NCBI GenBank assembly: GCA_026400105.1 | Contig: JAPLPQ010000042.1 | Coordinates: 1 to 54,872, forward strand | DNA: 54,872 nt | Origin: Burkholderiales bacterium | GTDB lineage: Bacteria > Pseudomonadota > Gammaproteobacteria > Burkholderiales > Burkholderiaceae_C | Direction of reading: 5' to 3' | Shown here: piece by piece, positions 32,494-41,089 of the stretch | How positions within the stretch are numbered: the stretch's first letter is position 1 | Layout of the letters: every line of letters begins with the position of its first letter | Program-made: the position numbers and the translations under genes | The notes under the pieces: generated by a model | Database searches by the model: none | What the model was told of the DNA's origin: nothing | Seen by the model: only the letters and a program-made list of their open reading frames with translations

Positions 32494-32505
32494 GATAGCG
32501 CTACC
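32494..32505. promoter_or_regulatory. Operator 1 of the gntK divergent region
   Basis: GATAGCGCTACC, one base away from the perfect dyad at 32621-32632; centres 127 bp apart. Central GC and 6-bp arms fit a LacI-family site. Confidence 0.65.
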
Positions 32506-32620
32506 CGAAGGCAGGCCGCAAGGAAAACGCCCTCGGCCGGTCGCCGCCAGAGCCCTCTGCGCAGCGCAACCGGTCGATGTTCGACTTCTTTTAGGCCTGT
32601 CATTTTATTCAACCCCATGA

Positions 32621-32632
32621 GATAGCGCTATC
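32621..32632. promoter_or_regulatory. Operator 2 of gntK, perfect 12-bp dyad
   Basis: GATAGCGCTATC, fully self-complementary, ending five bases before the gntK start codon. It covers the place where a ribosome-binding site would be expected. Confidence 0.75.
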
Positions 32633-32637
32633 CAAAC

Positions 32638-33144
32638 ATGAGCCACCAGATCGTCATCATGGGCGTGGCCGGCTGCGGCAAATCCAGCCTGGCCACGCTC
32701 GTCGCACAGACCCAGGGCCTGAGCCTGATCGAGGGCGACGACTTCCACAGCGCCGACAGCCGCGCCAAGATGAGCCAGGGCATCGCGCTGACCGATGCCG
32801 ACCGCGAGGGCTGGCTGAGCCGGCTCGGCGAGGAGCTGCGCCAGCACCCGCAAGGCGCGGTGCTGAGCTGCTCGGCGCTCAAGCTCCAGTACCGCGAGCG
32901 GCTGCGCGCGGCCGCCCCCGGCCTGCGCTTCGTCTTCCTCGAGATCGGGCGCGAGCAGGCGCAGCAGCGCGTGACCGCCCGGGCACCGCAGCATTTCTTC
33001 TCGACCAGCCTGGTCGACAGCCAGTTCGCCACGCTCGAGTCCCCGGTCGCAGAAGCCCGGGTGCTGCGCCTCGACGCCACCGCCCCATTGTCTCAACTGC
33101 AAGCCGAGGTCGCGGCCTGGTTGCATGAAGGAGAAACGAAATGA
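32638..33144 (+). CDS. gntK: Gluconokinase GntK
   Basis: A 168-residue P-loop gluconate kinase (thermoresistant GntK type) that makes 6-phosphogluconate from gluconate and ATP in the cytoplasm. The P-loop GVAGCGKS is at 9-16, followed by EGDDFHSADSRAKMSQGIAL, and by CSALKLQYRERLR, all typical. The length is normal. It overlaps the next gene by four bases (ATGA). No Shine-Dalgarno is visible upstream of ATG 32638; an upstream ATG at 32617 is followed by TAG after one codon and cannot be used. Confidence 0.95.
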   Translation: MSHQIVIMGVAGCGKSSLATLVAQTQGLSLIEGDDFHSADSRAKMSQGIALTDADREGWLSRLGEELRQHPQGAVLSCSALKLQYRERLRAAAPGLRFVFLEIGREQAQQRVTARAPQHFFSTSLVDSQFATLESPVAEARVLRLDATAPLSQLQAEVAAWLHEGETK

Positions 33145-33641
33145 GCCATGAAGCTCCTGTTGGCCGCCTGCAGCGGCTGACCCAGTTCGCCATGGCCGCC
33201 TGCCTGGGCGTGATGGCGGTCGCGGTGTTCGTCAACGTCGTGCTGCGCTACGGCTTTGGCAGCGGCGTGGCCGCCAGCGAGGAACTGTCGCGGCTGCTGT
33301 TCGTCTGGATGGTCTTCATCGGCGCGACCGCGGCCTACCCGGCCGGCGAGCACATGGCCTTCACCAGCCTGATCGGCCTGCTGCGCCGACACCGGACCGC
33401 GATGATGCTGGCCACCGCCGTGATCCGGCTGCTGGTCGTGACCGGCGCCGGCCTGGTGGCCCATGGCGCCTGGCAGCAGGTCATGGTCGGCCTCGACAGC
33501 CACTCGGTGGTGCTGGGCTACCCGACCGCCCTGCTGCCGCTGCCGGCCTTCCTGAGTGCTGCCGCGATCGGCGTGATGGCGCTGATCGAATTGTTCAAAC
33601 GCCAGCCGCTGGACCTCGGCCACGGCGTAGATGTGGAGTGA
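33141..33641 (+). CDS. TRAP transporter small permease (DctQ type)
   Basis: 166 residues with about four membrane segments (AMAACLGVMAVAVFVNVVLR; later LLVVTGAGLVAHGAW and LPAFLSAAAIGVMALIEL). The conserved DctQ segment EELSRLLFVWMVFIGATAAY is clear. AGGAG precedes the ATG, which overlaps the gntK stop. Coupling to gntK suggests that the system imports gluconate or a related sugar acid. Confidence 0.9.
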   Translation: MSHEAPVGRLQRLTQFAMAACLGVMAVAVFVNVVLRYGFGSGVAASEELSRLLFVWMVFIGATAAYPAGEHMAFTSLIGLLRRHRTAMMLATAVIRLLVVTGAGLVAHGAWQQVMVGLDSHSVVLGYPTALLPLPAFLSAAAIGVMALIELFKRQPLDLGHGVDVE

Positions 33642-33645
33642 AATC

Positions 33646-34938
33646 ATGAGCCCCGAAGGATTGGCATTTATCGTGTTCGTCGGCGGCATGCTGCTGCTGA
33701 TGGGCATCGGCATGAACATGGCGCTGGCGCTGGTATTGACCGGCGCGGGCATGGCCTGGGTACTGGATTTCTGGGATACCCAGCTGCTGGCGCAGAACCT
33801 GGTCGCCGGCATCGACAGCTTCCCGCTGCTGGCGGTGCCCTTCTTCATCCTGGCCGGCGAGCTCATGAACTCGGGCGGCATCAGCCAGCGCATCATCGCG
33901 ATGGCGCAGGCCTGGGTCGGCCATATTCACGGCGGACTTGGCTTCGTCGCGATCGGCGCGGCCGTGCTGATGGCGAGCATGAGCGGCTCGGCGCTGGCCG
34001 ACACCGCCGCGCTCGCGACCATCCTGCTGCCGATGATGAAGCAGCAGGGCTATCCGATGAACACCTCGGCCGGCCTGATCGCCTCGGGTGGCATCATCGC
34101 GCCGATCATTCCGCCCTCGATGCCGTTCGTGATCTACGGCGTGACGACCAACACCTCGATCTCGGCGCTGTTCCTGTCGGGCATCGTGCCCGGCCTGCTG
34201 ATGGGCGCCGGCCTGATCGTGACCTGGAAGCTGATCCTGCGTCGCATCGAGCTGCCCGCCGGCGCGCCGCTGCCGCTGTCCGAGCGCCTGCGCATCACGG
34301 CCAAGGCGTTCTGGGCCCTGCTGATGCCGCTGATCATCATCGGCGGCATGAAGACCGGCATCTTCACGCCGACCGAGGCGGCGGTGGTCGCGGCCTTCTA
34401 CGCCCTGCTCGTCGCGCTGTTCATTCACCGCGAGATGAAGCTGGCCGAGATCGGGCCGGTGCTGGTGCGCGCGGCCAAGACCACCGCGATCGTGATGTTC
34501 CTGTGCGCCGGTGCCCAGGTCGCGAGCTACATGATCACGCTGGCCGACCTGCCCGGCGTGCTGACCGGCTGGCTCGGCCCCCTGGTCGATAGCCCGCGCC
34601 TGCTGATGACGGTGATGATGCTGGCGCTGGTGCTGATCGGCACCGCGCTCGACCTGACGCCGACCATCCTGATCTTCGCGCCGGTGATGCTGCCGATCGC
34701 GGTCAAGGCCGGCATCGACCCGGTCTACTTCGGGCTGATGTTCGTGCTCAACGGCGCCATCGGCCTGATCACGCCACCGGTGGGCACCGTGCTCAACGTG
34801 GTCGCGGGCGTCGGGCGGCTGTCGATGCACCAGGTGATCAAGGGGGTCAATCCCTTCTTGCTGACCTATGTGCTGCTGCTGTCGCTGTTCGTCGTGTTCC
34901 CCCAGATCGTGACCGCGCCCGTGGCGTGGATGCGCTGA
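33646..34938 (+). CDS. TRAP transporter large permease (DctM type)
   Basis: 430 residues with about twelve membrane segments. Family signatures: FILAGELMNSGGISQRIIA, GLIASGGIIAPIIPPSMPFV and LITPPVGTVLNVVAGVG. ATG 33646 is chosen over a GTG-like upstream start because GGAG lies eight bases before it and it follows the dctQ stop by 4 bp. It forms the main ion-coupled transport subunit. Confidence 0.93.
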   Translation: MSPEGLAFIVFVGGMLLLMGIGMNMALALVLTGAGMAWVLDFWDTQLLAQNLVAGIDSFPLLAVPFFILAGELMNSGGISQRIIAMAQAWVGHIHGGLGFVAIGAAVLMASMSGSALADTAALATILLPMMKQQGYPMNTSAGLIASGGIIAPIIPPSMPFVIYGVTTNTSISALFLSGIVPGLLMGAGLIVTWKLILRRIELPAGAPLPLSERLRITAKAFWALLMPLIIIGGMKTGIFTPTEAAVVAAFYALLVALFIHREMKLAEIGPVLVRAAKTTAIVMFLCAGAQVASYMITLADLPGVLTGWLGPLVDSPRLLMTVMMLALVLIGTALDLTPTILIFAPVMLPIAVKAGIDPVYFGLMFVLNGAIGLITPPVGTVLNVVAGVGRLSMHQVIKGVNPFLLTYVLLLSLFVVFPQIVTAPVAWMR

Positions 34939-34982
34939 CCGTTCAAACCCCGCCAGAATTGGCTTTCCCCCAGGAGACTCCC

Positions 34983-36002
34983 ATGACTATGTTCCGTCGC
35001 ACCCTCGTGACCACGGCCGCCGCGCTGGCGCTGGCAGCGCCCTTCATGGCCCAGGCGCAGGACTTCAAGCCACGCCTGATCCGCTTCGGCTACGGCCTCA
35101 ACGAGCAGAGCAACCAGGGCCGCGCGGCCAAGCTGTTCGCCGAACAGGTCGAGAAGGCCTCGGGCGGCAAGATGCGGGTGCGCGCGATCGGCGCGGCCGC
35201 GCTCGGGCCCGATACCCAGATGCAGCAGGCGCTGATCGGCGGCGCGCAGGAGATGATGGTCGGCTCGACCGCGACCCTGGTCGGCATCAGCAAGGAAATG
35301 GCGCTCTGGGACACGCCCTTCCTGTTCAACAGCGCCAAGGAAGCCGACGCGCTGCTCGACGGCCCGGTCGGCGACAAGGTGCGCGCCAAGCTGCAGGACA
35401 AGGGCCTGGTCGGGCTGGTCTACTGGGAGAACGGCTTTCGCAACCTGACCAACAGCAAGCGCCCGATCAGCAAGATGGAGGACCTCAACGGCATCAAGCT
35501 GCGCGTGATGCAGAACAACGTCTTCCTCGACAGCTTCAAGACCCTGGGCACCAACGCGGTGCCGCTGGCCTTCTCCGAGCTGTTCGGCGCGCTCGAGACC
35601 GGCACCGTCGACGGCCAGGAAAACCCGTTCAACACCATCCTGTCGAGCAAGTTCTACGAGGTGCAGAAGTACCTGACCGTGACCAACCATGTCTACAGCC
35701 CGTGGATCATTCTGGTCAGCAAGAAATGGTGGGACGGCCTGTCGGCGGCCGAGCAGAAGGTGCTGATGGACGCCGCCAAGGCCAGCCGCGACTTCGAGCG
35801 CCAGGACACGCGCCAGGAGGCCTCCGGCGCCGTCGCCGAGCTCAAGAAGAAGGGCATGCAGGTCAACGAGCTGTCGCCGGCCGAGGCCGCCCGCATGCGC
35901 GGCAGCCTGACGCGTGTCTATGCCGGGATCGGCGCCAGCGTCGGCATGGAGCTCTGGAACGAGACCCAGGCCGAGCTCGCCAAGCTGCGCGGCAAGAAGT
36001 GA
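34983..36002 (+). CDS. TRAP transporter substrate-binding protein (DctP type)
   Basis: 339 residues with a signal peptide (about 1-24, TTAAALALAAPFMAQAQ). Conserved DctP elements are present: IRFGYGLNEQSNQGRAAKLF, the arginine-containing GLVYWENGFRNLTNSKRP, MEDLNGIKLRVMQN and ETGTVDGQENPF. ATG 34983 follows AGGAG. Last gene of the gntK-TRAP operon. Sugar-acid binding is inferred from gntK. Confidence 0.92.
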   Translation: MTMFRRTLVTTAAALALAAPFMAQAQDFKPRLIRFGYGLNEQSNQGRAAKLFAEQVEKASGGKMRVRAIGAAALGPDTQMQQALIGGAQEMMVGSTATLVGISKEMALWDTPFLFNSAKEADALLDGPVGDKVRAKLQDKGLVGLVYWENGFRNLTNSKRPISKMEDLNGIKLRVMQNNVFLDSFKTLGTNAVPLAFSELFGALETGTVDGQENPFNTILSSKFYEVQKYLTVTNHVYSPWIILVSKKWWDGLSAAEQKVLMDAAKASRDFERQDTRQEASGAVAELKKKGMQVNELSPAEAARMRGSLTRVYAGIGASVGMELWNETQAELAKLRGKK

Positions 36003-36028
36003 GGGCGGCGCCTGCGGCGCGCCCATGA

Positions 36029-36062
36029 AAGAGGCCAGCGCGGGTGACGGCGCTGGCCTCTT
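36029..36062. terminator. Bidirectional hairpin between TRAP and mmsA genes
   Basis: A perfect 13-bp stem (36029-36041 with 36050-36062, 8-nt loop) in the convergent gap. Only two to three T follow on each strand, so termination efficiency is uncertain. Confidence 0.65.
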
Positions 36063-36102
36063 GCACTTGATCGGGTGCGGGGCGGCAGGCCCCGCGCGCG
36101 CC

Positions 36103-37626
36103 TTACTTGGCGGTCGGCATCACGAACTCGGCGCCCTTGGCAATGCTCTCGGGCCAGCGCTGCATCACGGACTTCTGCTTGGTGTAGAAGCGCACGCCCT
36201 CCTCGCCATAGGCGTGCGTGTCGCCGAACAGGCTGCGCTTCCAGCCGCCAAAGCCATGCCAGGCCATCGGCACCGGGATCGGCACGTTGATGCCGACCAT
36301 GCCGACCTGGACCCGGCGCGCGAACTCGCGTGCCACGTTGCCGTCACGGGTGAAGCAGGCGGTGCCGTTGCCGAACTCGTGGTCGTTGATCAGCTGCACC
36401 GCGTTGGCGAAATCGGGCACGCGCACGCAGGCCAGCACCGGGCCGAAGATCTCTTCCTGGTAGATCTTCATCTCGGGCGTGACATGGTCGAACAGCGTGC
36501 CGCCGAGCCAGAAGCCCTGCTCGCAGCCAGCACCGGCCTGGGCGCCGTCGAAGCCGCGGCCGTCGACCAGCAGCTGGGCGCCTTCCTGTACGCCGGCGTC
36601 GATGTAGCCGCTGATGCGCTGGCGCGCCGTGTCGGTCACGATCGGGCCCATCTCGGCCGCCAGGTTCATGCCGTCGAGCACCTGCAAGGCCTTGGTGCGC
36701 TCGATCAGCTTGGAGACCACCTTGTCGGCCACGTCGCCGACCAGCACCGCCACGCTGATGGCCATGCAGCGCTCGCCAGCCGAGCCGTAGCCGGCGCCGA
36801 TCAGCGCATCGACCACCTGGTCGATGTCGGCATCAGGCATCACGACCATGTGGTTCTTGGCGCCACCCAGCGCCTGGACCCGCTTGCCGTGGTGGGCGCC
36901 GGTCTCGTAGATGTAGTTGGCGATCGGGGTCGAACCGACGAAGCTGACGGCCTTGACATCCGGATGCACCAGCAGCGCGTCGACCGCTTCCTTGTCGCCC
37001 TGCACCACGTTGAAGACGCCATCGGGCAGGCCGGCCTGCTGGAACAGCTCAGCGATGAACAGCGAGGGCGACGGATCGGTCGGGCTGGGCTTGAGCACGA
37101 AGGTGTTGCCAGCGGCGATCGCGACCGGGAACATCCACATCGGCACCATGACCGGGAAGTTGAACGGCGTGATGCCAGCGACCACGCCCAGCGCCTGGCG
37201 CACGGTCCAGTTGTCGATGCCGGTCGAGACCTGCTCGGTGTAGTCGCCCTTGAGCAGCTGCGGGATGCCGCAGGCGAATTCGACGATGTCGATGCCGCGC
37301 GCGACCTCGCCCTGCGCGTCGGTGAAGACCTTGCCATGCTCGGCCGTGATCATCGCGGCGAGCTCGTCCTTGCGCTGGTTCAGCAGCTCGAGGAACTTGA
37401 ACATCACGCGGGCACGGCGGATCGGCGGCGTTTCGGACCAGGCCGGGAAGGCGGCGGCGGCGGCAGCGACCGCGCTGTCGACATCCTGCACATTGCCCAG
37501 GCGCACCTGGCGCGCCACGGCGCCGGTGGCGGGGTTGTAGACCGGCTGGGTCCGGCTGCCGCTGCCGGCGGTGCGCTGGCCGGCGATGAACTGGGCGATT
37601 TCGCTGCTGTCGGTGTAGGGGGTCAT
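36103..37626 (-). CDS. mmsA: CoA-acylating methylmalonate-semialdehyde dehydrogenase (MmsA/IolA)
   Basis: A 507-residue aldehyde dehydrogenase of the MmsA/IolA type. The folding motif [14 protein letters not shown] and catalytic Cys in [13 protein letters not shown] are visible, with [20 protein letters not shown] near the end, all diagnostic. It converts malonate- or methylmalonate-semialdehyde plus CoA to acetyl- or propionyl-CoA, the last step of inositol catabolism (IolA) and part of valine catabolism (MmsA). It is about 4 kb from the iol operon and has its own LysR regulator, so either role or both is possible. AGGAG precedes ATG 37626. Confidence 0.94.
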   Translation of the reverse strand: MTPYTDSSEIAQFIAGQRTAGSGSRTQPVYNPATGAVARQVRLGNVQDVDSAVAAAAAAFPAWSETPPIRRARVMFKFLELLNQRKDELAAMITAEHGKVFTDAQGEVARGIDIVEFACGIPQLLKGDYTEQVSTGIDNWTVRQALGVVAGITPFNFPVMVPMWMFPVAIAAGNTFVLKPSPTDPSPSLFIAELFQQAGLPDGVFNVVQGDKEAVDALLVHPDVKAVSFVGSTPIANYIYETGAHHGKRVQALGGAKNHMVVMPDADIDQVVDALIGAGYGSAGERCMAISVAVLVGDVADKVVSKLIERTKALQVLDGMNLAAEMGPIVTDTARQRISGYIDAGVQEGAQLLVDGRGFDGAQAGAGCEQGFWLGGTLFDHVTPEMKIYQEEIFGPVLACVRVPDFANAVQLINDHEFGNGTACFTRDGNVAREFARRVQVGMVGINVPIPVPMAWHGFGGWKRSLFGDTHAYGEEGVRFYTKQKSVMQRWPESIAKGAEFVMPTAK

Positions 37627-37698
37627 CGGTGTCTCCTGTTGTTGCTGGAGACAGTGTAGAAATCGCCCGCGCGTCTGCCTAGGCCGCCGGACTGAACA

Positions 37699-37722
37699 GA
37701 TTGTTTGATATATTGAACAATC
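37699..37722. promoter_or_regulatory. LysR-type operator between mmsA and the LysR gene
   Basis: GATTGTT (37699-37705) and AACAATC (37716-37722), perfect arms around an AT-rich 10-bp spacer. It lies in the 101-bp divergent gap and ends five bases before the LysR start, which suits autorepression. Confidence 0.7.
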
Positions 37723-37727
37723 AAACC

Positions 37728-38669
37728 ATGGAACAACAAAAAGTCGAACAACTCTGGGGCCATCTGCACTGGCTCACGGTGCTGTCCCAGCAGGGCAGCT
37801 TCACGGCGGCGGCCGACCGGCTCGGGGTCAGCAAGGCCGCGATGAGCCAGCGCGTGGCCGAGCTGGAGCGGGTGGCCGGGGTCGCGCTGGTGCGGCGCAC
37901 GACGCGCAGCGTGCGCCTGACCGAGGCCGGCCAGCGCCTGGTCGACGACACGCGCGGCGCGTTCGAGCAGATCGCCCAGAGCTTCGCCCAGGTGCGCGAC
38001 CTGGCGGGCACGCCGCGCGGGCTGGTGCGCGTGACGGCGCCGGTGGCGTTCGCGCGCCAGCAGCTGGTGCCGCTGCTGGCCGGCTTCCTGCGCCAGTACC
38101 CCGAGGTGCGGATCGAGCTGGATCTGTCGGACCGGCTGGCGTCGCTGGCCACCGAGGGCTTCGACCTGGCGATCCGCCACAGCGCCACCGCGCCCGACAC
38201 CCATGTGGCCTGGACCCTGTGCGGCACGCAGTCGGTGCTGGTGGCGACCCGGGCCTACCTCAGTCGCATGGGCTCGCCGCAGCAGCCGCAGGAGCTACTC
38301 GGACACAACTGCCTGCATTACCCGCGCTCGCACGACCGGCCGGCCTGGACGCTGGAGAGCCGCGACCCGGCTGCCCAGGAGCGCGTGACGGTGCAGATCA
38401 GCGGCTCGCTGGCGGCCAACAACAGTGAAGCCTTGCGCGACGCCGCGCTGGCGGGGCTCGGCATCGCGCTGCTGCCCGACTTCAGCGCCCAGGCCGGCCT
38501 GCAGGCTGGCGAGCTGGTGCGGGTGCTGCCGGACTGGACGCCGGTCGACTCCTTTGCCGGACAGCTCCATGCGATCCGGCCCTACTCGGCCCATGTGCCG
38601 CGCGCCGTCAGCGCGCTGGTGGCGTTCCTGCGCGAGCAGCTGGCGCCAGGCTTTGGCGCCGGGCTGTAG
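37728..38669 (+). CDS. LysR family transcriptional regulator
   Basis: 313 residues from ATG 37728. N-terminal HTH ([20 protein letters not shown], then [13 protein letters not shown]) and a C-terminal effector domain resembling the CrgA/PecT group ([20 protein letters not shown]). It is divergent from mmsA, its most likely target. A TTG at 37701 would lie inside the operator dyad, so the ATG is preferred. It converges with the LacI-type gene with a 9-bp gap. Confidence 0.9.
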   Translation: MEQQKVEQLWGHLHWLTVLSQQGSFTAAADRLGVSKAAMSQRVAELERVAGVALVRRTTRSVRLTEAGQRLVDDTRGAFEQIAQSFAQVRDLAGTPRGLVRVTAPVAFARQQLVPLLAGFLRQYPEVRIELDLSDRLASLATEGFDLAIRHSATAPDTHVAWTLCGTQSVLVATRAYLSRMGSPQQPQELLGHNCLHYPRSHDRPAWTLESRDPAAQERVTVQISGSLAANNSEALRDAALAGLGIALLPDFSAQAGLQAGELVRVLPDWTPVDSFAGQLHAIRPYSAHVPRAVSALVAFLREQLAPGFGAGL

Positions 38670-38678
38670 GCCGGCCCG

Positions 38679-39728
38679 TCACCGGTCAGGACCACCGCGA
38701 CGCAGGACGGCAGCGGGCAGGTTGAAGGGCGTGATGACCTCGACATTCGAGCGCCTGGGCAGCTGCGCGCCGCCCGGGTTGCCATGGATCTGCAGCAGCA
38801 GCAGGCAGGCCATGTGCAGGTCATGCTCGAGATCATGGTGCAGCAACGCCGACAGCCGCCGGTCACGCAGCAGCGCCAGGTTGTCGTCGTCGAGGTCATG
38901 CCCGATGAAGACGCGACAGCGGCGCCCGGCGCGCTCGAAGGCCGACAGGATGGCGGCATTGGCGCCACCGACCGAATACACCGCCGCCAGTCCGGGCTGG
39001 CTGGCCAGCAGCTGGCTCACCGCCGCTTCGGTCGGCCCGTGCAGCCCGAACCCGGCGTCGAGCACATGCATCCGGCAAGCCGGCAGCAGCGCGGCGATCG
39101 ACTCGCGAAAGGCCTCGATGCGCTCGCCTTCGCCCTGGAAGCGCTGTCCGCTGCTCGACACCAGCAGATCGGCGCCCTGGCCGCCCAGCCATTGCGCCAT
39201 CAGGTAGGCCGCCGTCTGGCCGGCGCAGCGGTTGTCGAGCCCGACATAGGCCTGGCGCGACGTGCCTGGCAAGTCGGTGACCAGGGTGATGACCGGGATG
39301 CCGCGCTGCTGCAGGCGCGTCACCGCGGCGGCCACGGCCGGCAGGTCCGGGGCCTTGAGCAGCACGCCATGGCTGCCACGGCGGGCGATCGCATCGAGCA
39401 AGGCCACCAGCTCCTCGACGCCGATGGTCTCGGCCAGGTGGTCGCGCGCGCGCAAGACCGCCGGCTGCGCGCGCTGCATGGCGCCGTCGAGCGCGGTGCG
39501 GACCATGCGCGAGAAGCGGACCGGCGCCTCCATGACCAGGTCGATCAGGAAACGCCGGCCCTTGAGTCCCACCTGCTGGTGCTGGCGCTCGAGTTCGGCG
39601 CAGGCCTGCTGGACTCGCCTTTGCGTGGCCGCTCGCACGCCCGGGCGCTGGTGCAGCACGCGGTCGACCGTTGCCAGGCTCACGCCGGCCTGCAGGGCGA
39701 TTTCCTTCATGGCATGGGGATGGGGCAT
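38679..39728 (-). CDS. LacI family regulator with sugar-binding-protein domain, divergent from the dioxygenase
   Basis: 349 residues from ATG 39728. The HTH MKEIALQAGVSLATVDRVLH starts at residue 7, much nearer the N terminus than in the other LacI proteins here. The effector domain is of the type-1 periplasmic-binding-protein kind (NVEVITPFNLP near the end, VTLVTDLPGTSRQAYVGLDN), close to ribose/inositol-type binding proteins. The open frame reaches 39965, but that would overlap the divergent gene. Its likely target is the PhyH-type gene, and possibly the iol operon; three TGAGGTG elements lie between. Confidence 0.88.
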   Translation of the reverse strand: MPHPHAMKEIALQAGVSLATVDRVLHQRPGVRAATQRRVQQACAELERQHQQVGLKGRRFLIDLVMEAPVRFSRMVRTALDGAMQRAQPAVLRARDHLAETIGVEELVALLDAIARRGSHGVLLKAPDLPAVAAAVTRLQQRGIPVITLVTDLPGTSRQAYVGLDNRCAGQTAAYLMAQWLGGQGADLLVSSSGQRFQGEGERIEAFRESIAALLPACRMHVLDAGFGLHGPTEAAVSQLLASQPGLAAVYSVGGANAAILSAFERAGRRCRVFIGHDLDDDNLALLRDRRLSALLHHDLEHDLHMACLLLLQIHGNPGGAQLPRRSNVEVITPFNLPAAVLRRGGPDR

Positions 39729-39763
39729 TGGCTTCAAACCTGATGTGGACAAAGCCGTGATTC

Positions 39764-39828
39764 TGAGGTGTTTTTGAGGTGTCTGATCACCGCTGCAAGG
39801 CACAGCGCTGCATAGACTGGGCACCTCA
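39764..39828. promoter_or_regulatory. TGAGGTG repeats between the LacI-type and PhyH-type genes
   Basis: TGAGGTGT occurs directly repeated at 39764-39771 and 39775-39782, 11 bp (about one helical turn) apart, and inverted as CACCTCA at 39822-39828, 16 bp before the dioxygenase start. Confidence 0.55.
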
Positions 39829-39844
39829 GCCACCCGGAGACCCC

Positions 39845-41029
39845 ATGCCAAGCAACACCTGCCCCGCCTACCCGGCCTATCTTTCAGCCCCGGACGCCCG
39901 ACTCGAGGAGCTGCAGCAACTCGTGAACCAGCGGACCGATCCGCGCTGCTGCCCGCATGCCGCACGGATAGTGGATGAGGTGCCGATCTACGACTGCGCC
40001 TCGATGCGCGAGCGACTGGGCGCCAGCGCTGATTTTCGCCAGACCCTGATGAGCGAATGGGCCTGGATCTGGCAACAGGGACCTGGCCTGATCGTGCTCA
40101 AGGGCGCCTTGCCCGAACCCGCGCTGATCGATGCGGTCACGCAGCGCTTCGAGGCAATCATCGCGCGCGAGCGCAGCCAGCAGCATGGCGGCGACCACTT
40201 TGCCAAGGCCGGCGCGAACGACAGGATCTGGAACGCGCTCGAAAAGCTCTGCCTGCTCGACCCCGGGCTGTTTGCCCGCTACTACGCGAACGACATGATC
40301 GCGCTGGCCAGCCAGGCCTGGCTCGGACCCGGCTACCAGATCACCTCGCAGGTCAACAGCGTGCGCCCCGGCGGCGCCGCCCAGACGCCGCACCGCGACT
40401 ATCACCTGGGTTTCTGCACCGCGGCGCAGGCCGAACGCTTCCCGGCCCATGTGCACCGGCTCTCGCCGCTGCTGACGCTGCAGGGCGCGGTCGCGCATGT
40501 CGACATGCCACTGGAAAGCGGCCCGACGCTCTACCTGCCGCATTCGCAGAAATACAGTCACGGCTACCTGGTGGCGGAGCGCGCCGATTTTCGCGACTAC
40601 TTCGAGCGCGAGCGCGTGCAGCTGCCACTGGACAAGGGCGACGCGGTCTTCTTCAATCCCGCGCTGCTGCACGCGGCGGGCGGGAACCGCTCGGCCAGCA
40701 TCCAGCGCATGGCCAACCTGCTGCAGGTCTCGTCGGCCTTCGGTCGCGCGATGGAGTCGGTGGACCGGTCAGCCATGATGCGCGCCCTGTATCCGCAGCT
40801 GCTCGCGCAGGTGCGCGACGGCCAGCTCGATGACGCCGCGCTGGCCCGCGTCGTGGCCGCCAGCGCCGAAGGTTATGCCTTCCCGACCAACCTCGACCGC
40901 GACCCGCCGCTCGGTGGCCTGGCCCCGGCCAGCCCGCAGGCCGTCACGCTGCAGGCCTTGCACGAAGGCTGGCCGGCCGAGCAATACCAGCGCCAGCTCG
41001 ACCTGATGGCCGAGCGCCGCCAGAGCTGA
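39845..41029 (+). CDS. Phytanoyl-CoA dioxygenase (PhyH) family protein, substrate unknown
   Basis: A 394-residue Fe(II)/2-oxoglutarate-dependent oxygenase of the PhyH type. Iron ligands are visible as H183-x-D185 (TPHRDYHLGF) and H276 (ALLHAAGGN), with R288 in the expected place for 2-oxoglutarate binding. No signal peptide. GGAG lies six bases before ATG 39845; an upstream frame from 39779 is less likely. It is flanked by a divergent LacI-type regulator and, convergently, by iolB. The substrate is not known. A sugar or cyclitol derivative is plausible from context only. Confidence 0.85.
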   Translation: MPSNTCPAYPAYLSAPDARLEELQQLVNQRTDPRCCPHAARIVDEVPIYDCASMRERLGASADFRQTLMSEWAWIWQQGPGLIVLKGALPEPALIDAVTQRFEAIIARERSQQHGGDHFAKAGANDRIWNALEKLCLLDPGLFARYYANDMIALASQAWLGPGYQITSQVNSVRPGGAAQTPHRDYHLGFCTAAQAERFPAHVHRLSPLLTLQGAVAHVDMPLESGPTLYLPHSQKYSHGYLVAERADFRDYFERERVQLPLDKGDAVFFNPALLHAAGGNRSASIQRMANLLQVSSAFGRAMESVDRSAMMRALYPQLLAQVRDGQLDDAALARVVAASAEGYAFPTNLDRDPPLGGLAPASPQAVTLQALHEGWPAEQYQRQLDLMAERRQS

Positions 41030-41038
41030 AAACAGGAA

Positions 41039-41073
41039 AACTCACCCGCACCGGGTCACCGGGCGGGTGAGTT
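41039..41073. terminator. Bidirectional terminator between the dioxygenase gene and iolB
   Basis: A perfect 11-bp stem, 41039-41049 with 41063-41073, 13-nt loop. On the minus strand it is followed by TT and then CC, making a GTTTTCC run, so it probably ends the iol operon. Confidence 0.75.
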
Positions 41074-41089
41074 CAAGCCGACCGCAGGC

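Noticed and set aside
32617..32625. Upstream in-frame ATG for gntK
   Set aside because: It is followed after one codon by TAG, so it cannot start gntK.
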